Of a stretch of DNA of 64,000 bases, positions 11,540 through 22,671 are shown one piece after another. Location of the stretch: positions 1 through 64,000 of the forward strand of contig JAVTVX010000010.1 in assembly GCA_033439265.1 (NCBI GenBank), written 5' to 3'. Position 1 is the stretch's first letter, and each line of letters begins with the position of its first letter. Origin of the DNA: Dillenia suffruticosa (Eukaryota > Streptophyta > Magnoliopsida > Dilleniales > Dilleniaceae). A program made the position numbers and the translations under genes. The notes beneath the pieces were generated by a model that ran no database searches, was not told the DNA's origin, and worked only from the letters and a program-made list of their open reading frames with translations.

Positions 11540-11960
11540 TTCTTTTGCATGTTATGAGCACACCCTTCCAATTGAATAGACGTGCTGTCAAAAAGGAATG
11601 TATCTCTCTAATGGGTAGGCATAGCCCAATCTTTGCATCGAATGAGCGTGCCATCAAAAAATGATATATCTTCCCGACAGGTAGGCACAGCCTAATTTTC
11701 GAATTGAATGAATATGCCATAAAAAAGGGAAGTATCTCTCCGACAGGTAGGCACGACCTAATCTTTTGATCAAACGAATGTGCCATTAAAAATGAAAGTA
11801 TCTCCCCGACGAGTAGGTATGACCCAATCTTCCAATCTAACCAAGATGTCATAAAAAAATGGATGTAACTCCCAAACCGGCCCTATCTCTCAATCGAACG
11901 AACAAAATATAAATAAGGGATGTATTTCCCTGACAGAAGAACACGACCCATTCTTTTGGT
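11540..11960 (+). repeat. Tandem repeat of about 60 bp in the Gypsy 3' region
   Basis: Five to seven diverged copies share 'gtatctc(t/c)cc(g)acaggtaggca(c/t)g(a/g)cc(c/t)aatctt..aat.gaa(t/c)g..tgccat(a/c)aaaaa'. The array lies between the integrase end and the 3' LTR, a usual place for tandem repeats in Tat/Ogre-type elements. A 119-codon minus-strand open frame (11493-11852) follows from the repeat and encodes a repeated, meaningless peptide. Confidence 0.8.
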
Positions 11961-13040
11961 CAAAACACACCAAGGCATATCGAGAAGTAACAAGACGCTA
12001 CACCTAAGGGCTAGGTAAGTTGACTTGCTATGACGTCACCAGTCAAGAAACTCATTCGGCAGTACACCTCTTGAGCAAGATAAGATTGTCAAGTAAGTAA
12101 CGAAACTTTCTTTATTATTAAACAATAAATACATATCAGAGTACATAATTGGGTATAATGAAATAGAAAGTCTACATATTCATAAGTTAGGCTAGATTAC
12201 ATCAAAATGAAAAATTCAAAGGAATATGTTAATAAGTATCTTTGTCTTTCCGAACGGAATAGCTCCCTAAGCCCTGATGTCTTCTCTTTGACAAAGTGTC
12301 TAATGCCTTCTTGAATTGATTCGTGGATGAACTCCACGAATCTCATAGCACCTATTTAGCACCTTGTAAAATATATTCAAAATTAGGAGAATAGGTAGAT
12401 GCCAAACAAAAGCTGGAAAGGACTTTGCGGCTCATCAAACTACACCTACATTATGGTAATTAAGGAGTGTAAGAACAATGATAAGTTGCAAAAGCCCTTT
12501 CAGAACACTTTGGGACGAGACTGCTATAACAGTGGTCTATGACTTGCCTAACTAATATGATAGGACCCTATACCCACAATTCTTTCATTAATGGAACCTT
12601 GTATCTGCGGCTTTCGTTGCCACCGCTCTTTTGAAAGCCAAACCCATGATGAAGAAAAGGTTCTCTTTTAACTTTGAATTCTGGCAAAAGACACAACCTT
12701 TCCCTCACAAGCGACCGTCCTGAATCCAACTTCCTATTGTCACATGTATATATAGCCCAAAGATAGGAACCATATCGTCAAAATCTCCCGAAATTTGGAA
12801 AAACGTTCTGTGTTTAATGACCACAACTCATCGCTAATGCTTCCCATTGCATCCTTTCCACTTACACATAACACTTCGTGCCTTTCAGATTCCCTAATTA
12901 TTACCGCATTTACTCACATCTCTAACGCTAAGTGACGATACCAGCAAGGTAGCATTTAATTGGTATCTTTTTGAACTCTCACCTATTTGAAGCTACTCTT
13001 GAGGTCTTTCCTTCATACCGATGCCAAGAGTGGGGGCAAG
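11961..13040 (+). other. Non-coding 3' internal region of the Gypsy element, ending in a polypurine tract
   Basis: There are no preserved open frames. The stretch ends with agagtgggggcaag at 13027-13040, a plausible polypurine tract directly before the 3' LTR start at 13041. Long untranslated 3' regions are normal for this clade. Confidence 0.55.
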
Positions 13041-13682
13041 TTATGGAACATGACCCAAAGGCCCATCATCATGCGATTCAGGATTCTTTAGGCCCATAGT
13101 CCAACAAATCAGAGTACACGTGTATCTCCTAGTCAGGCAAGCATAAGTCACCCTCTCGGCTCTTACCGACCAAACTCTTAAAGGTGGTCGGCTGATCAGC
13201 TAATTGGCTGGGCACCTCTTCGATGCTCGGTACTGATATTTGACTAACTGAAATAATATTCATTTTTCCTTAAATCATGGAGACAATCTCCCATAATCAA
13301 AAAGGAGATATCTAATTATTGCCGATAAGGAAAGAAATCCCCAACAAATTTGATATTTCCTAGCTGGTAGAACTCTAAATCTTTGAAAATATTTTACTGC
13401 CATTCCGGTAGTCTCGGGACACTTCCATAAGGGAATTAGGGTTTCCGTACCCTGGTATCCTATGGGACTTACTATACATACAGACTATATATATATATAG
13501 ATATATATATCATAGAGGTCGTCAATCAGGTATATTCTTTCTGACTTGAGTGTTAAAATTTCCCCCTTCGGAACATCTTTTGGCCGTTTTTTCCATGTTT
13601 CACCAGCTAAATGGTCCAACGACCGTTTATCTCATTCGAATCAGTAGAATCATTATTTGTGCAGTATAACCCATCTCCAACA
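13041..13682 (+). repeat. 3' LTR of the Gypsy element
   Basis: It starts after the polypurine tract with ttatggaacatgaccc and ends ..ctccaaca, matching the 5' LTR over about 540 bp with many substitutions and an AT microsatellite near 13485-13512. Divergence between the LTRs is high, so the insertion is old. The downstream target duplication cannot be verified because the left end is missing. Confidence 0.8.
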
Positions 13683-13993
13683 GTTGCTAAGTTCAGTGTT
13701 GATATCTGCATGAGCTATATGTCACATGACATGTCAACAAAAAAATTTCTCTGTTATTGTATAGTGTCATTGTATAATATCATTGGTTCTGTCAAACTAA
13801 GCACTTGATTCTTACATATTTTAAAGTTCAAATACTCGACTATGGCAAATAAAATTTCAGAACTTGATTCAAATTTTGGTCAAACTTTGTTTTTCTGCTC
13901 TCCTTATTAAGATCATCATCAAATCTCAAAACTCAAAAATAGACATGCATGGAAACAACCAATAATAGGTACAAATAGTCCATAAAATGCTAA

Positions 13994-15171
13994 CACTACT
14001 AGAAAATAAAGTATCAGCGATAGAAATTTTCATCACTGAAGGTAAGAAATCATCATTAAAGGGTATTAACGACTGATTTTTCCCATCATTAAATTCGTCA
14101 CTGAAAACTACTCTACTAATTTTTATCGACACAATACTATCCGTCACGTCGTCGCTAATATCAATGACGGATTAGTGATGAAAATTTTCTATCGATAAAA
14201 ATATCCGTCGTTGATAAAAGAAAATATGTAAAAAAATTAGCGACGAAATTTTTCCATCGCTAAATAATCTGTCGCTAATAATTCACTATCGGCTACAAAT
14301 TATTTCCATCTCTAATTCTGGAAATCTCACGCGGGCGTGTGCAACCCGGTCCTACGCTGCCCGCATGATCCCTCACTTGCTCGCCCACCTGCCAGCCCGC
14401 CCCGCTCACTCAGCAACCCATCCAACCGCCCGCCCACCCGCTCGCTTCCTTTAATATGTGAAAAATTACCTCGCGTCTCCAAAAAGCTTCGAACCCTGAC
14501 ATAGATAAAATAAACTCATGAACACAACCACCAGACCACATTAGTCATTATTCATATTCTTTTTTTTATTTATTATCTTTATCTCATAATTTTTAATAAT
14601 AATAAAATAATATAAAATAATAATTTATTATAAAATAATAAAATAATAAAATTTGACCTTAAAATAAAATAATAAAAAATTTATAAAATAAAATAGAATT
14701 ATTCTTCTGTAAAATAAAATAAAAATTAAAATTAAAAGAATTATTAAATAAAAAATAATAAAATAATAAATAATAAATAATAAAATAAAATAAAATAATA
14801 AATAAATAAATAAATAAAAATAAATAAATAAATCTATTGCTGATCCGTCGCTAATTCATCGCTGATATTATGTGTGTATATATATATATATACATACATA
14901 TATATATACATATATATATACATATATATATATATATTATATATATTTTATATTTTTTTCCTTTCACCAATGTATCGACGGATTAGCGACAGAAATTTTC
15001 TGTCATTAAAAATTTCATCGGTAGTTCGTCACTGATAGATTTCCGTTACTGATCAGTCGTAAATCTTTTGATATTCTGTCCGACGGTAATCCGTCACAAA
15101 TCCATCACTATTAGTGACGGATTTTTTTTATCGATAATTTTCGGTCGTTGAAAGTGTGTTTTCTTGTAGTG
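13994..15171. mobile_element. Non-autonomous CACTA (En/Spm) element, copy 1
   Basis: The left end reads CACTACTAGAAAATAAAG and the right end, read on the minus strand, CACTACAAGAAAACACAC. Both are classic CACTA termini. Flanking triplets are TAA and CAA, one mismatch from a 3-bp target duplication. Inside both ends are many short repeats of the type (a)tc(a/c)gtcgctaat / agcgacgga, the kind of subterminal sites bound by CACTA accessory transposases. The interior has a GC-rich block (about 14325-14450), then a long AATAAT/AAATA tract (14590-14835) and a TA microsatellite (14875-14950). It has no coding capacity and is the same family as 36816-37925 and 53810-54832. Confidence 0.85.
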
Positions 15172-15454
15172 CAATCATTGTTTTCTAAAAAAATTAAACA
15201 GGTTTAATTTACTATGATTGAGAATTTATAAAAATAATTTATTTTAAAAACAAAAATTAAATAACATAGATCGAAAAAAAAATTTCCAAATAAGCAACAG
15301 TTCAATCATTATTGTACTGTATATAGATATTTTTTTATAGTTGTGCACCAGATACGAAGAAGGCTTTTCATTTCTAGTTGTTCGTAACATTTCTCCTTGA
15401 TGGTGATCGGACATCATTAGTGTGAAATTTTAATTGATACAGATAATTTTAAAT
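15172..15454. other. Spacer, no gene
   Basis: AT-rich sequence between the CACTA element and the 194-bp repeats. No feature seen. Confidence 0.5.
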
Positions 15455-16040
15455 AATTAGTTCCAAGAAATTACTTCGTATAAAAATTTTACATAATTTT
15501 ACTTTCGGTGGAAAAGAAATTCACTAATTTACGTACAACTGAAACAACTTGAAAATTAGGTAGGAAGCCACCAAAAAATAGCAAGTAAATACATTTTCAC
15601 ATTTGGTGCATAGTTATAAAGAAAATGTTTATAGATAGTATGGTACTGATAAGATCCGAGAAATTCCTTTCGCAGAAAAATTTTAAATAATTTTACTTTC
15701 GGTGGAAAAGAAATTCAATAATTTACGTACAACCGAACAACTTGAAAATTAGGTAGGAAGCCACAAAAAAAATAGCTAGTAAATACATTTTCACATTTGG
15801 TGCATAGTTATAAAGAAAATGTTTATTGATAGTATGGCACTGATAAGATCTGAGAAATTCCTTTCATAGAAAAATTTTACATAATTTTACTTTCAGTGGA
15901 AAAGAAATTCAATAATTTACGTGCTAGTGAAATAATAACTGAAAATTAGGTAGGAAGCCACAAAAAATTAGCAAGTATATATATTATCACATCTGGTGCA
16001 TAGTTATAAATAAAATATTTATAGATAGTGTGGTACTTAA
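15455..16040. repeat. Three tandem copies of a 194-bp repeat
   Basis: The segment 'actttcggtggaaaagaaat' occurs at about 15501, 15695 and 15889 (third copy with one change), and the whole 194-bp unit is conserved, including 'aattaggtaggaagccac' and 'ttggtgcatagttataaa'. Copies differ by scattered substitutions and small indels. The unit has no open frame of note. It could be a short satellite-like duplication or the internal repeat of an unrecognised element. Confidence 0.9.
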
Positions 16041-16599
16041 AAAGCTTATGGTTTGTTTGGAACCTTTGTATTTATGTTATTTGATTTTTGTTAAACTAAA
16101 ATATTTTTAAGAAATCTCGATGACCAAAAATTCAATCTATCTAATTTCTAGAGAACAATCATTAGTTGTTTACAAACTAAATGCTTCCATGTAAATATAG
16201 GGTTAAACTCTCGATGTTGACCTTAACAACGAAAGTGTGAAAGTAAAGGTTGATCAAAATTTCAATTAAGTCATTAAACTTTATTTATTGCAATTAAGTT
16301 CTTAAACTTTAAAATGCATAACAATTGAGTTATAGGTTTGATACGGTTGATAACATGAACATTATATGCTAACATGAAAATTTGATGATGTGTCATAAGA
16401 TATGTCAGCACCCATCTCAGGAACTAAGCATGCCTCATCAGCACATAACAACCAAATTAGCCCAAAAATTTATTTGTCACGTATTTTAAAGTTTAAGAAT
16501 TTAATTGAAATTCTGGATAAAAGTTCAGGAACTTTAGATATAATTTCCTGTTTATATGTATATGCTCTCTAATATATTTATTTTCATTATTAATTGATT
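16041..16599. other. Spacer upstream of the hAT element, no gene
   Basis: AT-rich. It may include left-flank sequence of the old Copia element that resumes at 20344, but no LTR or primer-binding site is recognisable. Confidence 0.45.
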
Positions 16600-17310
16600 G
16601 TGTCTTGTAAGGGTGACCATGGTTCCGGAATCGTCGGTTTTGGTTCCGAAACTGTCGGTTCCTGTTCATCATCCAATGGAATCAGAACCGAACCAGTTAT
16701 CAACGATTTCATTTTCGGTTCTTCACAGTTTGATCCCGGTTCCATAACCGACGGTTTCGATTCATTATCCACTAGAATCAGAACCGAACGGCTTACCGAT
16801 GATTTCGGTTTCTTATGGTTCGCTTTCAGTTCGAACCGTTTGGAACCGAAATTTAAATTATTTAATTTTAATTCTCTCATTCTTTTATTAGGTCGACTTA
16901 ACTATTTTGCTTTTCAATTCATAAACTCGATCGATTTATTTTAAATTAAATTATTTTATATTTAAATTATATTTAAACTCAAGTTTTAAATATGAGAATT
17001 TTACTTAAATCGATTTATTTATTTTATGTAACTTTTTAAATCAAACATTTATCATAAAAACATTTTTATCGAAATATATTTGAATAATAAATTCATATCA
17101 CCAAAGAAAAAAAAGAATACATATATTATCATTCATATAATTACAATATGTCATATTTAATCGTTTGGTTTTACAATTAAAAAGAAAAAAAAAAAGAAAA
17201 TGGTTTAAACTTAATTTATATAAATTAAACTGCCTACGTATCCTTTGGGGTCTAAGGAATCAAGTCTAAGGAATCAAAACTCTCGTAATTCACTTACCAG
17301 GAAATTATAT

Positions 17311-19012
17311 CTAAAGTTCCTGAATTTTTATCCAAAATTGTTTGCATGCTTTTTCCACCATTATAGAATTAGAAAATTTTTTAAAAAATGGGTAGACACT
17401 AAACTCAAAAGAAATTGTTAGATATAAATCAATTACAGACGTAGAATTTGAATTTTTTGGTTTCTTTTGTCTTTGAAATAATAATTGTTCAGATTTGCTC
17501 ATTTTAAAAAATTCTCCAATATTTATAGATTGAAAAGATTGTTGAGTAGAATTATTAAATGCCACACTAAATTCAACATATATATCAAAAATTAATTTTC
17601 TAATATAATTTATTTTTTATGCAATATCACAATCATTTATTCCTAAATTTTCAACATAAAAAGTTAAATAATCAAGTAAATCATCTCATTTACATCTAGG
17701 ATAAAAAACAATAGCAACAAGATAAATATCAGGAATTTCACAAAAATAATTACACCATTTTATTTTCATTAGATAAACTGTATCTTTTAAATTTTTATCA
17801 TTTTCATACTTTTGCATAGCATTTACAATATTAATACTTTCTAGTAAAAATAATGAAAATGTAGGATAACAAAATCCAGATAATGTATACGTAGTATCAT
17901 TAAACACTTTTAATAAATTTAAATTTTTTTCACAAATAGTTCATTGGTGTGGATATAAAATAATAGAATTAACATTATTTGCAAAAAAAAAGCAAATAAC
18001 AATTGTCTATAAGAAAATGATTCATCTAATAATTCATAAGTTGAATTCCAACGTATTGGAATATCTTTACAAAATCTTTTAGGTCTTTTTCCATTTTCCT
18101 TACTAAACCTAACCTAATCTTTCATTAATTGTGGATAATTCCATAAATAAGAAATTTCTTTTTTGATAGGGGCATGATAAATTTCAAAAGATTTTAATCC
18201 ATATTGAACACATAAATTCAATACATGACATGAATATCTTATATGAAAAAATTTACCTCCAAAACTAGCTTTACAAATATTTTCTAAATCTCTAATGGAA
18301 GCAATATTAGCATAAACATTATCAAAACCAATACAAAAAATTTTATTCACTAAATAATATTCTTGTAAAATTGAACTAATAATTTTATAAATATTTTCAG
18401 CCATATGTCTTTCATTAAAAACTCTAAATACAATGATACGTTTTTTGATATTCTAATATTATCAATCTAATGACATGTAATAGCTATATATGAATGTTTT
18501 TGCCAATGATCACTCAAAATATCACTACATATAGAAACTTGATCATTAAAATTTTTTAAAAACTTTAGTAAATTATTTTTCTCCCTTTTATAAACTTTAT
18601 GAGTTGTACGTGTAGTAGTGGTTCTAGACACACGTTTTGCAGAAGAATTTAAAACATTTTGACAATAATTAATAAATCATATTTTTTCACCAAAACTAAA
18701 AGATAATGTTCAATAGCAATCATTTTAGCTAATTTTTCTCTATTTTTTATTGGAATAAATAAAGAGAGAAGAATGATTAGAAGATGCAAACCCGGATATT
18801 TGAGTTTGTGTTTTATCGATACCAGATTCAGTTGAATGTTTGTTATTCAAATACTTTCTAAATGTCTCATATCCTCCACTTTTTTGAATTTGAATTGTTG
18901 CCCACAGTAATTGCAAATAACTTGTATTGAACCATTCAGTAAATAAATTTTTTTTTTTGAAATGTACCTTAAAAATGTTGGATCTCAACATTTTTTCTTT
19001 TTTTGCACACAT
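17311..19012 (-). pseudogene. hAT transposase with BED zinc finger (decayed)
   Basis: Reading 19012 down to 17311: the N-terminal region holds a BED-type finger, with CNYCGQ (minus strand, near 18910-18925) in one frame and the paired FRKYLNNKH part in the next, showing a frameshift inside the finger. 18404-18114 encodes a core segment with IGFDNVYANIA (a catalytic-Asp region) and FHIRYSCHVLNLCVQ. 17907-17686 encodes MKIKWCNYFCEIPDIYLVAI..PRCK, the RNase-H-like hAT segment before the dimerisation domain. 17565-17311 has SVIDLYL where the C-terminal dimerisation domain (E-L-D-x-Y-L) is expected. Live members cut and paste the element by binding its TIRs and subterminal motifs. Many frameshifts and stops make this copy inactive. 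Confidence 0.8.
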
Positions 19013-19439
19013 CTCTTCTTGATCATTATTTTCAGTTTCAAGGTTGATATGTTGAGATTCTTGTGTAGGAAAATTCTCAAGACAAAATTGCTCATTTTGG
19101 AAAGATTTCCCAACTTTACTCTTGGCTCTATCACTCGATATAATTTTTTGATAAATGAAATCGAATAGAACTAGATATGGAAAAAAAAAAGAGCAATTGA
19201 ATATGAGAGAAAATGAAAAATTGTAAATATCAATTGAGAATTGAGAAATTGTGAGAGTATATTGATAATAAGAAATAAGAAATGAGAATTGATTTGTAAA
19301 GGGAAATGAAATTGAAGTGGTAGTTATAGAGATTTCATATTTGTTTTGAACTAAAATTATCTTTTTAAAAGTTGTATAATAACTAGTTTTGAAGAGTATA
19401 AAAGTAATTACGAATAATTTGAAATTTAAATTTTATGAC

Positions 19440-20050
19440 ATAATAAAAGTACTATTCATTATTCTGATTATGACACAATAATGAAAATTTTAAATTTTAA
19501 ATGATTTTGATTCTTGTGCGTGTTTATTGTTGTGATTGTAATACAATAATGAAAATTTTAAATTTTGAATGATTTTGATCATTGTGCATGTTGATTATTA
19601 TAACACAATAATAAAAATTTTGAATTTTAAATGACTTTGGTTCTTATGCTTATTTATTATTGGTTCTTGTGTTTTTTAATTGTTGTAACACAATAATGAA
19701 AGTTTCGAATTTTAAATAACTTTGATCCTTATACATGTTTATTGTTGTGATTGTGACACAACAATGAAAATTCTGAATTTTGAATAACTTTGATGATTGT
19801 GCGTCTTGATTGTTGTGACACAATAATAAAAATTTTGAATTTTGAATAATTTTGATTTTTGTACATATTTTTTATTGTGATTGTGACACAATAATGAAAA
19901 TTTGGAGTTTTGAATGATTTTGATAATTGTGCATGGTAACTGTTATGATACAATAATGAAAATTTTAAATTTTAAATGATTTTGATTTTTGTACATGTTT
20001 ATTATTATGATTGTGACACAATAATGAAAATTTTAATTTTAAATAAATTT
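19440..20050. repeat. Minisatellite inside the hAT element, 60-75 bp unit, about nine copies
   Basis: The unit is roughly 'gacacaataatgaaaattttgaattttaaatgattttgat..ttgtgcatgtttattgttgtgattgt'. Copies recur near 19473, 19543, 19603, 19687, 19757, 19820, 19886, 19950 and 20016, with variable length and many substitutions. The array sits at the transposase 5' side of the element, just inside the right subterminal region. It lies within the target-duplication-bounded hAT and moved with it or arose in it. Confidence 0.85.
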
Positions 20051-20354
20051 AGTATTAGTTCAAAAGTAAAAATTACTTATTTTCAAAAATTCAATTATGA
20101 TTTCAACAAAAAAAGACTTCATTTCGGTTCCAATTCCGGTTCCGGTTCTGATTCTGGTTAGGTTTCGATTCCGGTTCGATTTCGATTTTAAAAAATTAGG
20201 AACTGGAATTGAACTATATATCTCCGGTTTTAGCTTCGGTTTCTGAATCGAAACCGAAAAGAAGGTTCTGATTCGGTTTTTGAGCCTTTGGTTTCAGTTT
20301 GGTTCACGGTTTGAACCGAACTGTGATCACCCCTGGTGTCTTGTATTTTCCAAA

Positions 20355-20549
20355 GATGATAGGAGGTTGTTTTAGTTCATTGGTTATTATTCTAAAAGAC
20401 ATGTAACAAAATAACCTAATTTTTTTTTTTTAAAACAACCCCAGTCAAAAAATATTTCTCCAAATAACCCAAATTTGTTGGGAGTTGAAAACGCGACACA
20501 TTGTGTCACGTTTTCAACTCGCGACAACCCAAAGTCCAGAGAGAGACAA

Positions 20550-20599
<50 letters not shown>

Positions 20600-22671
20600 T
20601 CTGCGGGGGGAGGGAGAGAGGGGAGGAGAACGGCGGGGGGTTCGTCGAGGGGAGGGGGCTAACGGCGGGCGGCGGAGGGGGGAAGGAGAGAGAGAGGGGT
20701 GGGGCGCGGCGGGGTGCGGAGGGGGGAGGGAGAGAGAGGGAGGGAGGGCCGTGGGGGGCGGAGGGGGGAGGGAGAGAGAGGGGGAGGGAGGAGCGCGACG
20801 GGGGGAAGGAGAGAGAGGGGAGGACCACGGCGGGCGGCGGAGGGGGGAAGGAGAGAGAGAGGGAGGGCCACCGGGGGGCGGAGGGGGGGAGGGAGAGAGA
20901 GGGAGGGCCGCCGGGGGGGGGGGGGGGGCGGAGGGGGAAGGAGAGAGAGAGGGGAGCGGCACAGCGGGATGCGGAGGGGGGAGGGAGAGAGAGCGGGAGG
21001 GCCGCCGGGGGGGGTGGAGGGCCGCGGGGGTGCGGAGGGCCGTGGGGGGTGCGGAGGGGGGAGAGAGATGGAGGGAGGGCCGCGGGGGGGGCGGAGGGCT
21101 GCGGGCGGGCGGAGGGGGGGGAGGAGAACCGCTGTGTCTCTCTCCTCCCCCCTCGGCCCCCCCGCGGCCCTCCCTCTCTCTCTTTCCCTCCCCACTCCGC
21201 CCCCGCTGTGTCTCTCTCCTCCCCCCTCTGCCCCCCGCGGCCCTCGGCCCTCCCGCGGCCCTCGGCCCTCCCGCGGCCCTCCCTCTCTCTCCCTCCCCCT
21301 TCCGCCCCCGCTGTGTCTCTCTCCTCCCCCCTCCGCCCCCCGCGGCCCTCCCTCTCTCTCTCCCTCCCCCTCCATACCCCGCCGCGCCCCTCCCCTCTCT
21401 CTCTCCTTCTCCCCTCCGCCGCCCGCCGCCAGCCCCCCTCCCCCAGGCGGACCCCCCGCCGCTCTCCTCCCCTCTCACCCTCCCCCTGCGGACTCCTCTC
21501 TCTCTCTCTCTCTCTGGACTTTGGGTTGTCGCAAGTTGAAAACGCGACACAGTGTATCTCGTCTCCAACTCCCGACAAATTTGGATTATTTGGGAAAATA
21601 TTTTTCGGTTGGAATTGTTTAAAAAAAATTTTTTTTTGGTTATTTTGGTACATGACTCGTTATTCTGAAGGATAATAAGCTGACTAGACCTAACTATGTT
21701 GACTGGAATGGGAACCTGGGCATGGTACTCATTACCAACAAGTACAACTATATCTTGCATGAGTCTTGTCGTATTATCACTACAAAGTTTATTGATAAGG
21801 AGAAAGAGGCTGAAAGGCAATTAAGAAAAGGTAGATAAGATAGCCACAGAGTTATATGTTGGTCTGTATGTTCAATGTGCTTAAGAATAAGCATGAGAAA
21901 ATAGACAGCCATTAACATTATTCAACTTCTTACACCGATATTCACCGACAACAATAGCCCATGAAGCAAGTAGCTCATAGGCAATAATGAACACTAGGAT
22001 GACTTAGGGTCATTAGTGAGAAAGTATACGCTCAATATGATTGCTTACTTCAATGAGGTTGAGATCCTAAGGGGTCGGATAGATCCCTAAAGCCAAATTG
22101 ATATGGTTTTGGAGACTCTCCAAGAATCCTTCAATCAATTCAAATTGAACTATAACATGGGGGACTTAGAAATGACTCTCCTAGAATTTAAAAAGAAACT
22201 TCAGGCAGCAAAGGCAATCATGAAACCCTAAAGCTTACTTCATTTAACCTAGGGTTTCTCTTTTGGACAAAAACCAAAAGGTGAAAAGTCTAAGAAAAAA
22301 GGAAAATTCCAGCTTGGAAATATTGAAGTGAAGAATAATTCTTCAAAGACTCCAAAAAAGTCTAATGGTCGGCTCAAAGGATAGTGTTTCCATAGGTCAT
22401 CAGACCGCTTCAAATACGTAGCCAAACAGTAGAAATATATGTCCAAAACGTTCTACATTGAGTCCTATTTTGTGGTTGATTTTATTAACTCACGGATAGA
22501 AGATTTTGGAGCCAAAAATCATGTTTGTAACCTTTTATGGGGGTTCAGAACGACCATGATGCTTGTAAAGGAAAGCATGGTTTATGTCTTGGAGATGGGA
22601 CAGCGGTGCGGGTGACAACAATACTCTGTCACTTTGTCTTTTAGGAAGTATGTGATTTTTGTTTTAGATAA
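20355..22671 (+). pseudogene. Copia gag and protease remnant (first part), split by a foldback insertion
   Basis: A probable gag ATG lies at 20355 (caaagATG). After the insertion the frame resumes at 21660 with LKDNKLTRPNYVDWN, the start of the UBN2/retrotran_gag domain. Later matches are MIAYFNEVEILRG (near 22040), IDMVLETLQESFNQFKLNYN (about 22100-22155), and then a VD..N.(R/A)..D.GAKNHVCN stretch (about 22480-22540). The last corresponds to the protease D-S-G-A-T-x-H-V-C-N motif, but with Asp-Ser altered. Several stops interrupt the chain, for example after the LRKGR segment near 21836. The block ends at FVLDN, exactly where the CACTA element was inserted. It is a dead Gag, the particle-forming protein of the element. 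Confidence 0.8.
20396..21659. mobile_element. Mutator-like foldback element with long GC-rich inverted arms
   Basis: The ends are inverted repeats: left AAGACATGTAACAAAATAACC and right, on the minus strand, CGAGTCATGTACCAAAATAA. A 9-10 bp direct repeat TTATTCT(A/G)A flanks the element (20387-20395 and 21660-21668), as expected of Mutator-like transposition. The inverted repeat runs far inside. It includes a cgcgacac..gtgtcacg motif and caacccaaagtccagag, then a purine-rich left arm of GGGGAGGGAGAGAGAG blocks (about 20540-21125) that is largely complementary to a pyrimidine-rich right arm (about 21130-21520). Nearly the whole 1.26 kb can fold on itself. Open frames of up to 477 codons on both strands are Gly/Arg/Glu- or Pro/Ser-rich artefacts of the skewed composition. 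Confidence 0.8.

Larger units (their letters stand above)
7088..13682 (+). mobile_element. Degenerate Ty3/Gypsy LTR retrotransposon, Tat type
   Basis: Two related LTRs (7088-7689 and 13041-13682) flank a plus-strand pol remnant. The domain order is protease, reverse transcriptase, RNase H, integrase, and an integrase C-terminal segment with a KLxxNWEGPY motif, which is the Ty3/Gypsy order. A long non-coding stretch with tandem repeats follows between pol and the 3' LTR, as is common in Tat/Ogre-type elements. The coding region is full of stops and frameshifts and gag is not recognisable. The 5' LTR lacks roughly the first 100 bp found in the 3' LTR, so the left boundary and target duplication cannot be defined. 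Confidence 0.85.
16608..20335 (-). mobile_element. hAT transposon with perfect 8-bp target duplication
   Basis: The left end is TAAGGGTGACCATGGTTCCG; the right end read inward on the minus strand is CAGGGGTGATCACAGTTCGG. These are imperfect hAT-type terminal inverted repeats (CAGGGGTGnnCA). The octamer GTGTCTTG directly precedes (16600-16607) and directly follows (20336-20343) the element, an exact 8-bp target duplication as hAT transposases make. Subterminal regions on both sides are packed with GGTTCCG/CGGTTC motifs. The interior carries a decayed BED-finger hAT transposase on the minus strand and a minisatellite (19440-20050). Confidence 0.92.

Noticed and set aside
11493..11852. 119-codon minus-strand repeat protein
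   Set aside because: It is antisense to the Gypsy element and created by the 60-bp tandem repeat.
20387..21820. Overlapping open frames of 238-477 codons on both strands
   Set aside because: They lie in the purine/pyrimidine-skewed foldback, are open in several phases at once, and encode only Gly/Arg/Glu or Pro/Ser runs. This is a composition artefact, not proteins.
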